From positions 806,001-870,000 of the forward strand of contig NZ_CP009428.1 in assembly GCF_000758725.1 (NCBI RefSeq): a stretch of 64,000 bases of DNA. The letters run 5' to 3'. Both the position numbers and the translations under genes were made by a program. How positions within the stretch are numbered: the first letter of the stretch is position 1; each line of letters starts with the position of its first letter. The notes below the pieces were generated by a model. It was not told the DNA's origin. It saw only the letters and a list, made by a program, of their open reading frames with translations, and made no database searches. This DNA comes from Paenibacillus odorifer. GTDB lineage: Bacteria; Bacillota; Bacilli; Paenibacillales; Paenibacillaceae. Of this stretch, positions 43,964 to 52,384 are shown piece after piece.

Positions 43964-44308
43964 TTGCAGCTAATCAATCAATCGGAAGTACAAGATAGGA
44001 TCGACCTGCTTAAAGATCAGGATCTATATATCCATCTTGAGATGACAACGGGAGCCTACGCTGCCCATTTAGATAGTTCGAAGCATCCAGCCGCTACTTT
44101 TATTACCAATGCTATTATTCGATATTCCCATGGTTCGATTTCCGGCAACGGTCCTTATCGGGTCGGCTTAAAAATGTCGCAGGGCTGGGTTTACTCGGAA
44201 GGGCTAACTCACTATGAAGAGAGTGAGACAGGCAGATTGATTATGGCTGGACATGATGCTCAAGGCAAACTGATCGTATCGTTACAATTAAGCCGAGAGC
44301 CGTTCTAA
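43964..44308 (+). CDS. yojF: YojF family protein
   Basis: A 114-residue protein of the YojF (DUF1806) family, found next to bshB2 in Bacilli. FITNAIIRYSHGSISGNGPYRVGLKM and GWVYSEGLTHYE are characteristic. TTG 43964 is the start, with ACGGAGG eight bases before. Its stop TAA overlaps the next ATG. The function is unknown but presumably linked to bacillithiol synthesis. No motif explains 43730-43963 beyond the promoter region. Confidence 0.88.
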   Translation: MQLINQSEVQDRIDLLKDQDLYIHLEMTTGAYAAHLDSSKHPAATFITNAIIRYSHGSISGNGPYRVGLKMSQGWVYSEGLTHYEESETGRLIMAGHDAQGKLIVSLQLSREPF

Positions 44309-44985
44309 TGGAAGAGGAGATGAAGAGTTCTGTGGAAAAACATATTCTTGTTATTTTGCCACATCCGGATGATGAGGCCTTCGGTATATCAGGTACCCTT
44401 GCCAAACATATACAAAATGGGACCCAAGTTACCTACGCATGCCTAACGCTTGGAGAAATGGGCCGAAATATGGGCATCCCGCCCTTTGCGAATCGGGTAA
44501 CCCTCCCGGAAATACGTAAGAAGGAGCTGGAGGAATCCTGCGAGGCTATTGGCATACAGGATTTAAGAATGCTTGGTTTTCACGACAAGACGATAGAATT
44601 CGAAGATCAAGTCTTGCTCGATGGGCAGATTGATGCGCTCTTGAAAGAGCTTAAACCTTCGCTGATCATCACTTTCTATCCAGGGTACAGCGTTCATCCT
44701 GATCACGATGCTACTGGAGCTGCAGTGATCCGAACCGTTGCAAGATTGCCGAAGGAAGAAAGACCTCCTGTTCACTGTATAGCTTTTGCTAATAATATTG
44801 TAGAGATTGGGGAGCCAAAGGTTATCAATGATGTGAGAGATTTCCTCAAGCACAAGATGGCGTCCATTCAGGCGCATCGTTCCCAATTCCAGGCTGCTGA
44901 GCTGTTGGGCAGCAAACCTTTAAATGATAAAGAGATCCAAGCTCGGTTTGGAACAGAACATTTCTGGATTTATCCGTTTGAATGA
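44308..44985 (+). CDS. bshB2: Bacillithiol biosynthesis deacetylase BshB2
   Basis: A PIG-L/LmbE-type zinc deacetylase that removes acetate from GlcNAc-malate in bacillithiol synthesis, or from bacillithiol conjugates. The zinc motif HPDDE occurs in ILPHPDDEAFGISGT, with CLTLGEMGRNMG and HPDHDATG as the second and third metal and active-site blocks. The ATG at 44308 overlaps the yojF stop; ATG 44320 or GTG 44332 are possible later starts, the last with GAGGAG before it. It is coupled to yojF. Confidence 0.9.
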   Translation: MEEEMKSSVEKHILVILPHPDDEAFGISGTLAKHIQNGTQVTYACLTLGEMGRNMGIPPFANRVTLPEIRKKELEESCEAIGIQDLRMLGFHDKTIEFEDQVLLDGQIDALLKELKPSLIITFYPGYSVHPDHDATGAAVIRTVARLPKEERPPVHCIAFANNIVEIGEPKVINDVRDFLKHKMASIQAHRSQFQAAELLGSKPLNDKEIQARFGTEHFWIYPFE

Positions 44986-45008
44986 TAATGATCTAGTCAG
45001 AATTTTAG

Positions 45009-45054
45009 CGGTGATCTGTTGTCGGTGCTTAACCGGGGATAGATCGCCGTTTTT
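45009..45054 (+). terminator. Terminator of yojF-bshB2
   Basis: CGGTGATCT (45009-45017) pairs with AGATCGCCG (45041-45049), a CGG/CCG stem lies inside, and TTTTT follows. Confidence 0.75.
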
Positions 45055-45130
45055 GTATGTGAATATTCAACTTTTCAGCGGGGGACGGTGGGAATTTAAG
45101 GCGAGGCCTTAAGACACGGGTAATTTGACC

Positions 45131-45158
45131 TAAAAAATTACTAAGGACTATCCGATAT
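45131..45158 (+). promoter_or_regulatory. Sigma-D (flagellar) promoter
   Basis: TAAA (45131-45134), 16 bases, TCCGATAT (45151-45158) match the sigma-D consensus TAAA-N15-GCCGATAA closely, about 30 bases before the flagellin start. Confidence 0.7.
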
Positions 45159-45188
45159 AGAAGATACTAACAATTGAAAGGTGATTAA

Positions 45189-47096
45189 ATGCGAATCGGT
45201 CACAACATCACGTCTTTAAATAGTTTGAACAGATTAAATAAAAATAATAAATCTATTACAAGTTCACAAGAGAGGTTATCTTCTGGACTTCGGATAAATA
45301 TAGCGGCAGATGATGCTGCAGGATTAGCAATTTCTGAGAAAATGAGAGCACAGATTCGTGGATTATCTCAGGCAGCAAGGAATACACAGGATGGTATTTC
45401 ACTAATTCAGACTGCTGAGGGTGGACTTGGAACTATACAAGATCCTAATCTGCTAAGACTTCGGGAGCTTGCAATACAGGCTTCAAATGATACCTTAACA
45501 AATTTTGATCGAACATTGATTCAAAAAGAAGTTGAGCAGATAAAGCTTGGGATAAATGATATTGCTAATAACACTCAATTTAATGGAATTCATTTATTGA
45601 ATAATGACCTCGAAGTAAACACGAATATTACCCCAGTACAGGGCAATATAAGTACGAACTGGACAGCTAACATACCTGCCAGAGATTTATCTAAGACTTC
45701 AGATGGAGGTTACGTCGGAATAAGAATTCCCGGTAATAATCCCTTCAAATTAGATAGTATGGGTAATCTGGTTTGGTCACAAGCAATTCCTAATATGGAT
45801 GTGTATAGTATTAAGGAATCTAGTGATGGTGGTTATATTTTATTAGGAAATGATTTCTCAGCAGGGGCAATTTCCGATCAAAGGATAAATATAATTAAAT
45901 GGGATGGGAATTTGAATGAGCAGTGGAGTACAGGGGTATCTGGCGTCTACTCCATTATGGGGAATGAAGTAATTGAGACTAGTGACGGTTCCTTTATTGT
46001 GGCAGGGACGGGTTCCGGTATTCAAAATTGGGATGGCCTTATGGCTAAATTTAATAGTAGTGGTGTGCAACAATCCACCTCGATAGTGGGTTCTTCACAA
46101 TCCAATCCTGTTGGCTATGGAAGCGAAGAATTTAATTCTATTATTGAAACTGCTGACGGCGGTTATTTGGCTATTGGTTCATCAAGTCTCAAACTAAACA
46201 GTTCTTATACCGATAAGTCAAGCTGGGTTGTGAAATATGATAGTAACTTAAATCCGTTATGGGACACACGAGTCGGTGCTGCTGGGGATGATGAAGGTTA
46301 CCGCGCCATCGCAACCAGTGATGGAGGGGCCATAATTGTTGGTTCTTATAACGACTCTACTAAAACTAGTGGATTAATCTATAAACTAGACAGTAGTGGA
46401 AACGTATTGTGGGAGAAGAATATCTCAAATGAAACTTCCAACTCCAGTCAACTTACTAGCATTACAGAAATGAAAGATGGGAATTACATCGTTGGAGGAA
46501 TAGTAGATAATAATTATCGTCTTTCCATTTTTGATCCACAGGGAAATGAATTGGCTAATGTTAATCTAAATGGTGGGGGCTCTACGGATAGATTAAATAA
46601 CATTATTAGTAATGATGACGGAAGTTACACTTTTTCAACTACAACTGGGATAACCAATTTCAATGTATCTTACGGATCAAACCCTGGTACCACATATGAT
46701 TACAAAACAGTAAATCTTCAGGTGGGAGCAAACTCTGGGAATAACTTCGCTGTTAAATTAACAGATGCTAGAACTACTGCTCTGGGAATTGCGGATATAG
46801 ATCTTTCAACTAGACAAGGTGCCGAATTAGCGATTTCAAAAATAGACAAAGCTATAAATACCGTTTCATCCAAGCGTTCAATGTACGGCGCGTATCAAAA
46901 TGCATTAGAACATATCCATAATAACCTAACCAATTACGAAGTGAACTTAACAGCAGCTGAATCACGAATAAGAGATGTGGATATGGCAAAGGAAATGATG
47001 AAGCTTACCAAATACAATGTCTTATCTCAAGCATCACAAGCGATGTTGGCTCAAGCTAATCAACAGCCTCAAGGCGTGTTAGAGTTGTTAAAATAG
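45189..47096 (+). CDS. Flagellin with a propeller-like insert in place of D2/D3
   Basis: Residues 1-145 are flagellin D0/D1 (MRIGHNITSLNSLNRL, SSGLRINIAADDAAGLAISE, QDGISLIQTAEGGL) and residues about 503-635 are the C-terminal D1/D0 (ESRIRDVDMAKEMM, then LSQASQAMLAQANQQPQGVL). Between them, about 345 residues carry seven repeats of the type DGGY..xG...K.D..GN..W, for example near 171, 215, 265, 315, 375, 435 and 480. That number suggests a seven-bladed beta-propeller. The length is 635 against about 270-300 for ordinary Bacillus flagellin. It lies alone, far from any flagellar genes seen here, with its own sigma-D promoter and terminator. It is probably a minor filament subunit displaying a binding domain. 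Confidence 0.85.
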   Translation: MRIGHNITSLNSLNRLNKNNKSITSSQERLSSGLRINIAADDAAGLAISEKMRAQIRGLSQAARNTQDGISLIQTAEGGLGTIQDPNLLRLRELAIQASNDTLTNFDRTLIQKEVEQIKLGINDIANNTQFNGIHLLNNDLEVNTNITPVQGNISTNWTANIPARDLSKTSDGGYVGIRIPGNNPFKLDSMGNLVWSQAIPNMDVYSIKESSDGGYILLGNDFSAGAISDQRINIIKWDGNLNEQWSTGVSGVYSIMGNEVIETSDGSFIVAGTGSGIQNWDGLMAKFNSSGVQQSTSIVGSSQSNPVGYGSEEFNSIIETADGGYLAIGSSSLKLNSSYTDKSSWVVKYDSNLNPLWDTRVGAAGDDEGYRAIATSDGGAIIVGSYNDSTKTSGLIYKLDSSGNVLWEKNISNETSNSSQLTSITEMKDGNYIVGGIVDNNYRLSIFDPQGNELANVNLNGGGSTDRLNNIISNDDGSYTFSTTTGITNFNVSYGSNPGTTYDYKTVNLQVGANSGNNFAVKLTDARTTALGIADIDLSTRQGAELAISKIDKAINTVSSKRSMYGAYQNALEHIHNNLTNYEVNLTAAESRIRDVDMAKEMMKLTKYNVLSQASQAMLAQANQQPQGVLELLK

Positions 47097-47109
47097 TGCT
47101 ATACATACA

Positions 47110-47141
47110 GTCTATGCATTTTCAGTGCATAGGCTTTTTTT
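47110..47141 (+). terminator. Terminator of the flagellin gene
   Basis: GTCTATGCA (47110-47118) pairs with TGCATAGGC (47126-47134), then T7. Confidence 0.85.
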
Positions 47142-47262
47142 AGAATCTATGATGATCTAAGAAATGATTTACAAAAAAATTTCCAGAGACTATTATATTT
47201 CTATGCGTAATATTTTCCTTTTTTAACTAGATTATTGTAAGAATTTATCTCTGGAGGTTCAA

Positions 47263-48636
47263 ATGAAAAAGCACGACAAAATCATTTCCTTCATCTTCAT
47301 GTTCATTATGATGGTGACGGCTATTTTCTGGGTAAACTCGACCACTAGTTGGACTATGATGGGTACCCTTGCTTCCGTGGCCTGTTTCGTACTTTTTATA
47401 TTATTGGGACTCCGCACTATACCTGTTTTGACAGATTTTGTTCTGACAAATCCAGCACCTGAAGTAACTCTGGAAAATAAAACACGGGACAGAAAGCAGG
47501 CTTGGCTATATATTATCGGCTGGGTAGTGGCTAGTCGGGTCTTGCTTATGTTTATCGGTTATATATTTTTGATCATACAGAATGGCTATTCCGGTGGTTT
47601 GTTTAGCAAAATAGCTGAGACCTGGCATATATCAGGGATCGACGCTTCACATTATTTGGGCATCGCGGAGAATTGGTATGTGACGGAGGGAGATCCGAAA
47701 TACCATATTGTGTTTTTTCCTTTTTTTCCAAATCTAATTAAAGTAGTTCAGGTATTCGTAGGGAATTATCTCGTCGCTGGATTTATCGTTTCTAATATTT
47801 GCTCGCTTGTTGCTGCCTTGGTCGCCTATGAGCTTGCCTCACTAGACATGCATCGAAAGAGTGCTATGCGAGTAGTGAAGTATATTTTTATATTTCCGGC
47901 TGCGTTCTTTTTCTTCATCCCAATGACCGAATCTCTATTTCTGGCCTTATCGCTGCTGTGTTTATATTTTGTGAGAAAAAAAGAATGGCTCATCGGATGT
48001 TTATGCGGTGCACTCGCAGCGTATACGCGTTCTCCAGGGGTGCTGTTGATTGTACCGGTTGCGATTGAATTAGCACGGGATCTTATAGGGAATTATAAAT
48101 TACTAGATAAAAAAGCGTTTATACATAAGCTGATCACCGCCATTGGTTGTCTTGCTATCATATCGATGGGTTTGCTGGCTTATCTTTACATCAACTACTA
48201 TGTTACGGGAAATGCTTTTCAGTTCAGTATTTACCAGAGGGAGCATTGGTCACAGAAGTTCTATCTCTTTTTCGATACCGTAAGATATCAGATGGAATAT
48301 GCGGTGGGCACCTTTAAAAGTGGAGATAGCCGTTCTTTTCTCGGCATGTGGCTGCCCAATTTAATCGCTATATTCTCAGCACTAATTATCATGTTTATGG
48401 GAGCAAGAAAACTACGGCCATCCTACACTGCTTATTTTATCGTGTATTTTGCTTTCGTAGTGGGAGCTACCTGGCTGCTGTCAGCCCCGCGTTATTTGCT
48501 TGTTGCCTTTCCGCTAGCTTTTGCTGCCGTTGCGCTCACTAATGAAAAGCCGAAGGATGTTGCACTCACTGTTATATCTGTTGTGGGTAGTATACTTTAC
48601 TTGGCAATGTTTGTAGCGGGATATCCGGTGTATTGA
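47263..48636 (+). CDS. Mannosyltransferase family membrane protein (PIG-V-like, GT-C)
   Basis: A 457-residue protein with about 10-12 membrane spans. The loop DASHYLGIAENWYVTEGDPKYHIVFFPFFPNLIK (about 127-160) carries the acidic residue and the FFPFFP motif of the PIG-V/mannosyltransferase family. AAYTRSPGVLL and SAPRYLLVAFP are also typical. It would transfer a sugar from a lipid-linked donor on the outer membrane face. CTGGAGG precedes the ATG. A terminator follows at once. Confidence 0.8.
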   Translation: MKKHDKIISFIFMFIMMVTAIFWVNSTTSWTMMGTLASVACFVLFILLGLRTIPVLTDFVLTNPAPEVTLENKTRDRKQAWLYIIGWVVASRVLLMFIGYIFLIIQNGYSGGLFSKIAETWHISGIDASHYLGIAENWYVTEGDPKYHIVFFPFFPNLIKVVQVFVGNYLVAGFIVSNICSLVAALVAYELASLDMHRKSAMRVVKYIFIFPAAFFFFIPMTESLFLALSLLCLYFVRKKEWLIGCLCGALAAYTRSPGVLLIVPVAIELARDLIGNYKLLDKKAFIHKLITAIGCLAIISMGLLAYLYINYYVTGNAFQFSIYQREHWSQKFYLFFDTVRYQMEYAVGTFKSGDSRSFLGMWLPNLIAIFSALIIMFMGARKLRPSYTAYFIVYFAFVVGATWLLSAPRYLLVAFPLAFAAVALTNEKPKDVALTVISVVGSILYLAMFVAGYPVY

Positions 48637-48653
48637 GGAATCGTGTTAAAATA

Positions 48654-48683
48654 GGAGAACGCCTAGGTGCGTTCTTCTTTTTT
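48654..48683 (+). terminator. Terminator of the mannosyltransferase gene
   Basis: GGAGAACGC (48654-48662) pairs with GCGTTCTTC (48669-48677), then T6. It lies inside the longest open frame of the next gene, which argues that the next gene starts further down. Confidence 0.75.
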
Positions 48684-48707
48684 ATTGCGAATAATCTTAT
48701 AGAAACG

Positions 48708-49373
48708 ATGGTGGGTATGAAGATTGATTACGACAATCAGGTGATCGAGTTTAATGTTCAATATGGAAACGGGAAAAAAATCTCCATTCATATAGATTCG
48801 TCAGGGCGCATAACACTCAAGGTACCTAAGAAAACATCTGAAGAGACGATTAAAAGTGTGGTTGAGCGTAATGGCAAAATGATTGTGGAGAAGCTGCAAA
48901 GTCTCGAAGCGGCTCGTGAAACGCCAAAGATGATCAGAGCGTACGAAGATGAAGGAAAGTTCCTGTATCTAGGCAAATATTATTCTCTGCATGAGCTTAT
49001 AGAGACAGCGGAGCTAAGTGAAGAACAACTTCAGTTAAAGCTGAAAAAGTTCTATTTCTCTAGCTGCAAGAAGCTTATAGGAGAGCGGATCACTAGGTAC
49101 CAGACGCAGCTTAGAGTAAAACCTAAGAGTATCGAGATTGTAGAGTCCAGGACCAAATGGGGAAGCTGCAGCTCCGATAAAAAACTAACCTTTAACTATC
49201 GTCTGGCCATGGCTCCCGTGGAGGTTATCGATTATGTGATCATCCATGAGTTATGTCATTTGCTGCATATGAACCATGATCGCTCCTTTTGGCGACGGGT
49301 TGGAAGCCTAATGCCGGATTATAAGGAGAAGGAAGAATATTTAGCAAGATATGGACGGGCTATGACGTTATGA
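48708..49373 (+). CDS. YgjP-like (DUF45/M48-type) zinc metallopeptidase
   Basis: About 221 residues with the YgjP/DUF45 layout: a beta-rich N-terminus, KSIEIVESRTKWGSCSSDKKLTFNYRLAMAP, then the zinc motif HELCHLLHMNHDRSFW, with His ligands in HExxH and a third His. The frame is open from TTG 48633, but a terminator at 48654-48683 lies inside that extension, so I start at ATG 48708; ATG 48717 is also possible. The substrate is unknown. Confidence 0.82.
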   Translation: MVGMKIDYDNQVIEFNVQYGNGKKISIHIDSSGRITLKVPKKTSEETIKSVVERNGKMIVEKLQSLEAARETPKMIRAYEDEGKFLYLGKYYSLHELIETAELSEEQLQLKLKKFYFSSCKKLIGERITRYQTQLRVKPKSIEIVESRTKWGSCSSDKKLTFNYRLAMAPVEVIDYVIIHELCHLLHMNHDRSFWRRVGSLMPDYKEKEEYLARYGRAMTL

Positions 49374-49377
49374 AAAA

Positions 49378-49426
49378 AAGGGTATTCCAGTGCAACTAGA
49401 GTAATGGTTGCCGGGAATACCCTTCG
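49378..49426. terminator. Bidirectional terminator between metallopeptidase and pucR-like gene
   Basis: AAGGGTATTCC (49378-49388) pairs with GGAATACCCTT (49414-49424), with an A run before and a T-rich stretch after. Confidence 0.82.
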
Positions 49427-49431
49427 TTATT

Positions 49432-51129
49432 TTAACCCCTTTGCAGCAATCGATAGAGGTTAAGTGCCAGTTGAATCTCGAATAACTCATCAGAGTTTTT
49501 CAGATCTATATTTAGCAAATCTTTGATTTTATCAATCCGGTAAATAAAGGTGTTGCGGTGAATAAACATCGCTTTGGCGGCTTCGGTTACATTCTGATTG
49601 TACATAAAATAATACTCCAAGGTAGACATGAATCTCGTGTTCATCGTCTGGTCATGTTCATGAATGCCTCCCAGAACTTTGTTAAAGAATGTCTCCATTT
49701 CCGTAGGCTTAATGTTGGAATCCAGAAAATGATAGACAGAATAATCCTCGAAGTGAGCAATGCTCCGGCTGTCTTTATTAAACCGCTGCATGAGCCGCAT
49801 AGCTTCCTGGGCCTCGAAGAAGCTTCGATGGAGCGAAGCAAGTGTCTTATACTGACTGCCAATGCCGATGAGAAAATGATTTTTAGTCATTTCCTGAGCC
49901 AGCAACTGCAGCACCTCTTGAGCAAAGGCTTTCGTATCGCTTACGGAAATTGGCGGTTTATTTTCATTTTTGCCGATCAAGATGATGATTTGCTGATTGC
50001 GATAGTAACAGATTAGCTCTCCACCTGCATTACTGGACAAGCCATAGATCAAATTGACACATTTTTTGACCATATGCTCCATTTCATATTTTCTATAAAC
50101 CATGTCCGTGTAGTTTTCCAGCTGTGTAGCTTCAACATGGATAACTGTACAGTAATACGCATAGTTAACTTTAAGCCCATGCATAGCAGATAGGGAATGC
50201 AGTGTTTCTGTTGAAGTAATATTGCCAGCTAATAAGTCGTCGAAGAAGTCCTGCCTAATTTTATGCTTTACCTCTTCGATTTCCTTGGCTTTGATCCGGT
50301 CCAGTGCAAGCATCGTGGATACATGCTCTAACGCGGTGTAGTCAAATTCAACCAGCTTGCGTACCGTTTGCAGAACGACGATATACGCGTAAGCATTACT
50401 GGATACAGAAACCGGCATAATGCAGCACTTGTACGGCTGTCCCTGAGAATAGTAGGTGCGTTTGATGGATTTTTTGATTTCAGTAATATACTTTGGGAAA
50501 GCTACCGTGAACTCTGTTGGAAAAACAGGCCTGTTCTTCACCAGTGGCAGGAATTCCTGAAGTGGAGATGGGTTGTCCTTATGATCTGTATAGCAGAGTA
50601 GGTTCCAGTCTCTATCTAATATAAGAACAGGGTTATGGATCGTGTCGGACAATTCCGCCGATATTTGCTCAATACCGCCGCCTTCGAGCGCGATTTTGAA
50701 CAGCGCATTATGAAGGTCGAGCGAACGTCGGTTCACTGCATCGTAATCCGCGTTGGTCTTTTCGTTAATGATCGCAATGACTCTGGACAAGGTGTATTCA
50801 AAAGGGAGCTCCAGTAGCGGAAGTCCATGCTTATCAGCAAGCTCGATCATGTTCTGCGGGATAGCATCGAAATATCGCTTCATTTTGATGCAGAGTCCTG
50901 CACAGTTATTCTCCACCAGCTCATGAATGAATTTGTTCTGCAGCTCCGTGCTGTCTTTGAAGATATAGCCGGTGGATAAAAGCAGCTCGTTCGAGGTCAG
51001 CCAGTCAAATACGTCCGGATTCTCGATGATATTAACTACGGAGATTTGATTGTTTAGGCCAGAATGCCCCGCAACGATCTTTATGCCTTCGATGGATTTG
51101 ATTTGTAAGATATCTTTTATCGTTAGCAT
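49432..51129 (-). CDS. PucR-family transcriptional regulator
   Basis: A 565-residue regulator. I start at the ATG 51127-51129 with AGAGGTG upstream; the frame is open nine codons further. The N-terminal PucR domain (LTIKDILQIKSIEGIKIVAG, VVNIIENPDVFDWL, ELLLSTGYIFKD) is followed by a GAF/GGDEF-like middle and a C-terminal PucR helix-turn-helix (FMYNQNVTEAAKAMFIHRNTFIYRIDKIKDLLNID). PucR controls purine and ureide catabolism in Bacilli. It is divergent from the DUF2877-FdrA-DUF1116 operon and is its likely activator. Confidence 0.9.
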   Translation of the reverse strand: MLTIKDILQIKSIEGIKIVAGHSGLNNQISVVNIIENPDVFDWLTSNELLLSTGYIFKDSTELQNKFIHELVENNCAGLCIKMKRYFDAIPQNMIELADKHGLPLLELPFEYTLSRVIAIINEKTNADYDAVNRRSLDLHNALFKIALEGGGIEQISAELSDTIHNPVLILDRDWNLLCYTDHKDNPSPLQEFLPLVKNRPVFPTEFTVAFPKYITEIKKSIKRTYYSQGQPYKCCIMPVSVSSNAYAYIVVLQTVRKLVEFDYTALEHVSTMLALDRIKAKEIEEVKHKIRQDFFDDLLAGNITSTETLHSLSAMHGLKVNYAYYCTVIHVEATQLENYTDMVYRKYEMEHMVKKCVNLIYGLSSNAGGELICYYRNQQIIILIGKNENKPPISVSDTKAFAQEVLQLLAQEMTKNHFLIGIGSQYKTLASLHRSFFEAQEAMRLMQRFNKDSRSIAHFEDYSVYHFLDSNIKPTEMETFFNKVLGGIHEHDQTMNTRFMSTLEYYFMYNQNVTEAAKAMFIHRNTFIYRIDKIKDLLNIDLKNSDELFEIQLALNLYRLLQRG

Positions 51130-51264
51130 CAATTCACACCTCTCATCATCACCCATTGTGCAATGTGCATAGTGATTACTTGTTGTTTTTAGTGTTCTTG
51201 TATGATGACCCCCAGTGTACGGAGGACTACAATAAGGGTGTCAGGTAACGTTTATCCGTTAAAC

Positions 51265-51280
51265 TGTGATATATTTCACA
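51265..51280. promoter_or_regulatory. Consensus Fnr/Crp box
   Basis: TGTGATATATTTCACA is a perfect TGTGA-N6-TCACA match. It lies in the pucR/operon intergenic stretch, 136 bases before the pucR start and about 85-90 bases upstream of the predicted + strand start site. It suggests anaerobic control of the carbamate-kinase operon. Confidence 0.7.
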
Positions 51281-51325
51281 AAAATATCCTTTTTCACACA
51301 GAAAGCAGCTCAATCTTCATCATTC

Positions 51326-51353
51326 TTGGAATTTTATGAACTGAGTGTAACAT
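51326..51353 (+). promoter_or_regulatory. Possible promoter of the oxamate-type operon
   Basis: TTGGAA (51326-51331), 16 bases, TAACAT (51348-51353). The match is moderate. The spacing is near normal and no better promoter is visible in the stretch. Confidence 0.4.
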
Positions 51354-51371
51354 CTTCTATCATTCATCATC

Positions 51372-51404
51372 AACCGTTACGGTTTTTTTATGAGAACGCT
51401 TTCT
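51372..51404 (+). promoter_or_regulatory. Leader hairpin with T run, and cre-like site
   Basis: AACCG-TTA-CGGTT (51372-51384) runs into T7, a small terminator-like hairpin just after the predicted start. Next to it TGAGAACGCTTTCT (51391-51404) resembles a CcpA cre. Together they could make a leader attenuator and catabolite block; both are weak individually. Confidence 0.4.
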
Positions 51405-51670
51405 ATATAGGATAACCTGACAATAAGTGACCAAACCATTATCTACTTCCTTCTCAAGGGGGCGATCAAACGGAGTATTCTCAGAGCAAGTGTACCTCTT
51501 ATTTAAAAGCTGGGATATCCAGTGATAGCGCGTTCTTTCATCGGATTCGAGAATCAAGATTTTTCGGAAATATACACAGCATATTTGAGCGGACGATAAA
51601 TGTAAGGTGCAAGGCAACTGATGAATTATATACCATTGCGAGTAGTAGGGTAGATAATGCGCCTAATACT

Positions 51671-52381
51671 TTGATTACAGAGGTTAGTAGTTTTTCGGTT
51701 CTTGGACTGGTTGTGGGAGAAGAAGTTTTTGCGGAGAATGATCAATTATATATTGGCACTAAGCTTTCAATATCGATCAAGGAACTGACAGTTTGGCAGA
51801 GCTCTCTATCTATTTTTCCAAAAGAAGTAAAGACGCTAAGAGATAATTTGGCTGTGGCAAAAGCTTATATCAATAGCTATGGAAAACCAGGCGGTATGAA
51901 GCAGTTTGCGGGTTCTAGCTGCTTTGAGAGAGAAACGATGCGGCTGCTGGAAGAGCGATCTTCAGGTCTTCTGAATGCCTTGGCGAATGACAGCATGGAA
52001 GATGCTGCTCATTATGCAATTCGACTAATGGGATTAGGCCCAGGTCTGACTCCGTCGGGAGATGATTTTTTAGTTGGGTTGTTTGCTGTGATCCATCTGC
52101 CTCAGAGTCCTATTAATAAATATCAGCCGTGGTGCAGGAAAGTCGTGAACGAAGCAGCTGAATTAACGAATGAAATAAGCTATATGGCTCTGAAAAAAGC
52201 GGCTTGGGGTCAGGTGAGAGAGTCAATGGGTCAGATGCTGCATTCGCTCATGTATGAGAGTAAGGAAAATATGCTTCTTGGCTTATCGGCAGTGCTGGAT
52301 ATAGGTTCTTCTTCCGGAACAGATATTGCCTTGGGGATCATTAGCGGTTTGGATCTTAATCTAGAACAACGTTGGAGGTAA
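51671..52381 (+). CDS. DUF2877 protein, AllH-like (oxamate carbamoyltransferase subunit); start unresolved
   Basis: From TTG 51671 the product is 236 residues, with the DUF2877 motif GLGPGLTPSGDDFLVG (about 117-132) and the C-terminal GSSSGTDIALGIISG. It corresponds to E. coli YlbF/AllH, one of the three proteins forming oxamate carbamoyltransferase. The family's N-terminal part is encoded upstream in the same frame (NIHSIFERTINV near 51599, then DELYTIASSRVDNAPNT). That frame is open back to 51431 but has no ATG, GTG or TTG before 51671. The true start is therefore a rare codon, or a mutation or frameshift has hit the gene. It is first in the operon, four bases before fdrA. Confidence 0.75.
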   Translation: MITEVSSFSVLGLVVGEEVFAENDQLYIGTKLSISIKELTVWQSSLSIFPKEVKTLRDNLAVAKAYINSYGKPGGMKQFAGSSCFERETMRLLEERSSGLLNALANDSMEDAAHYAIRLMGLGPGLTPSGDDFLVGLFAVIHLPQSPINKYQPWCRKVVNEAAELTNEISYMALKKAAWGQVRESMGQMLHSLMYESKENMLLGLSAVLDIGSSSGTDIALGIISGLDLNLEQRWR

Positions 52382-52384
52382 GAT

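Noticed and set aside
51360-51617. An 85-codon minus-strand frame over the start of the DUF2877 gene
   Set aside because: The opposite strand shows clear family homology in this stretch, so the minus frame is its shadow.
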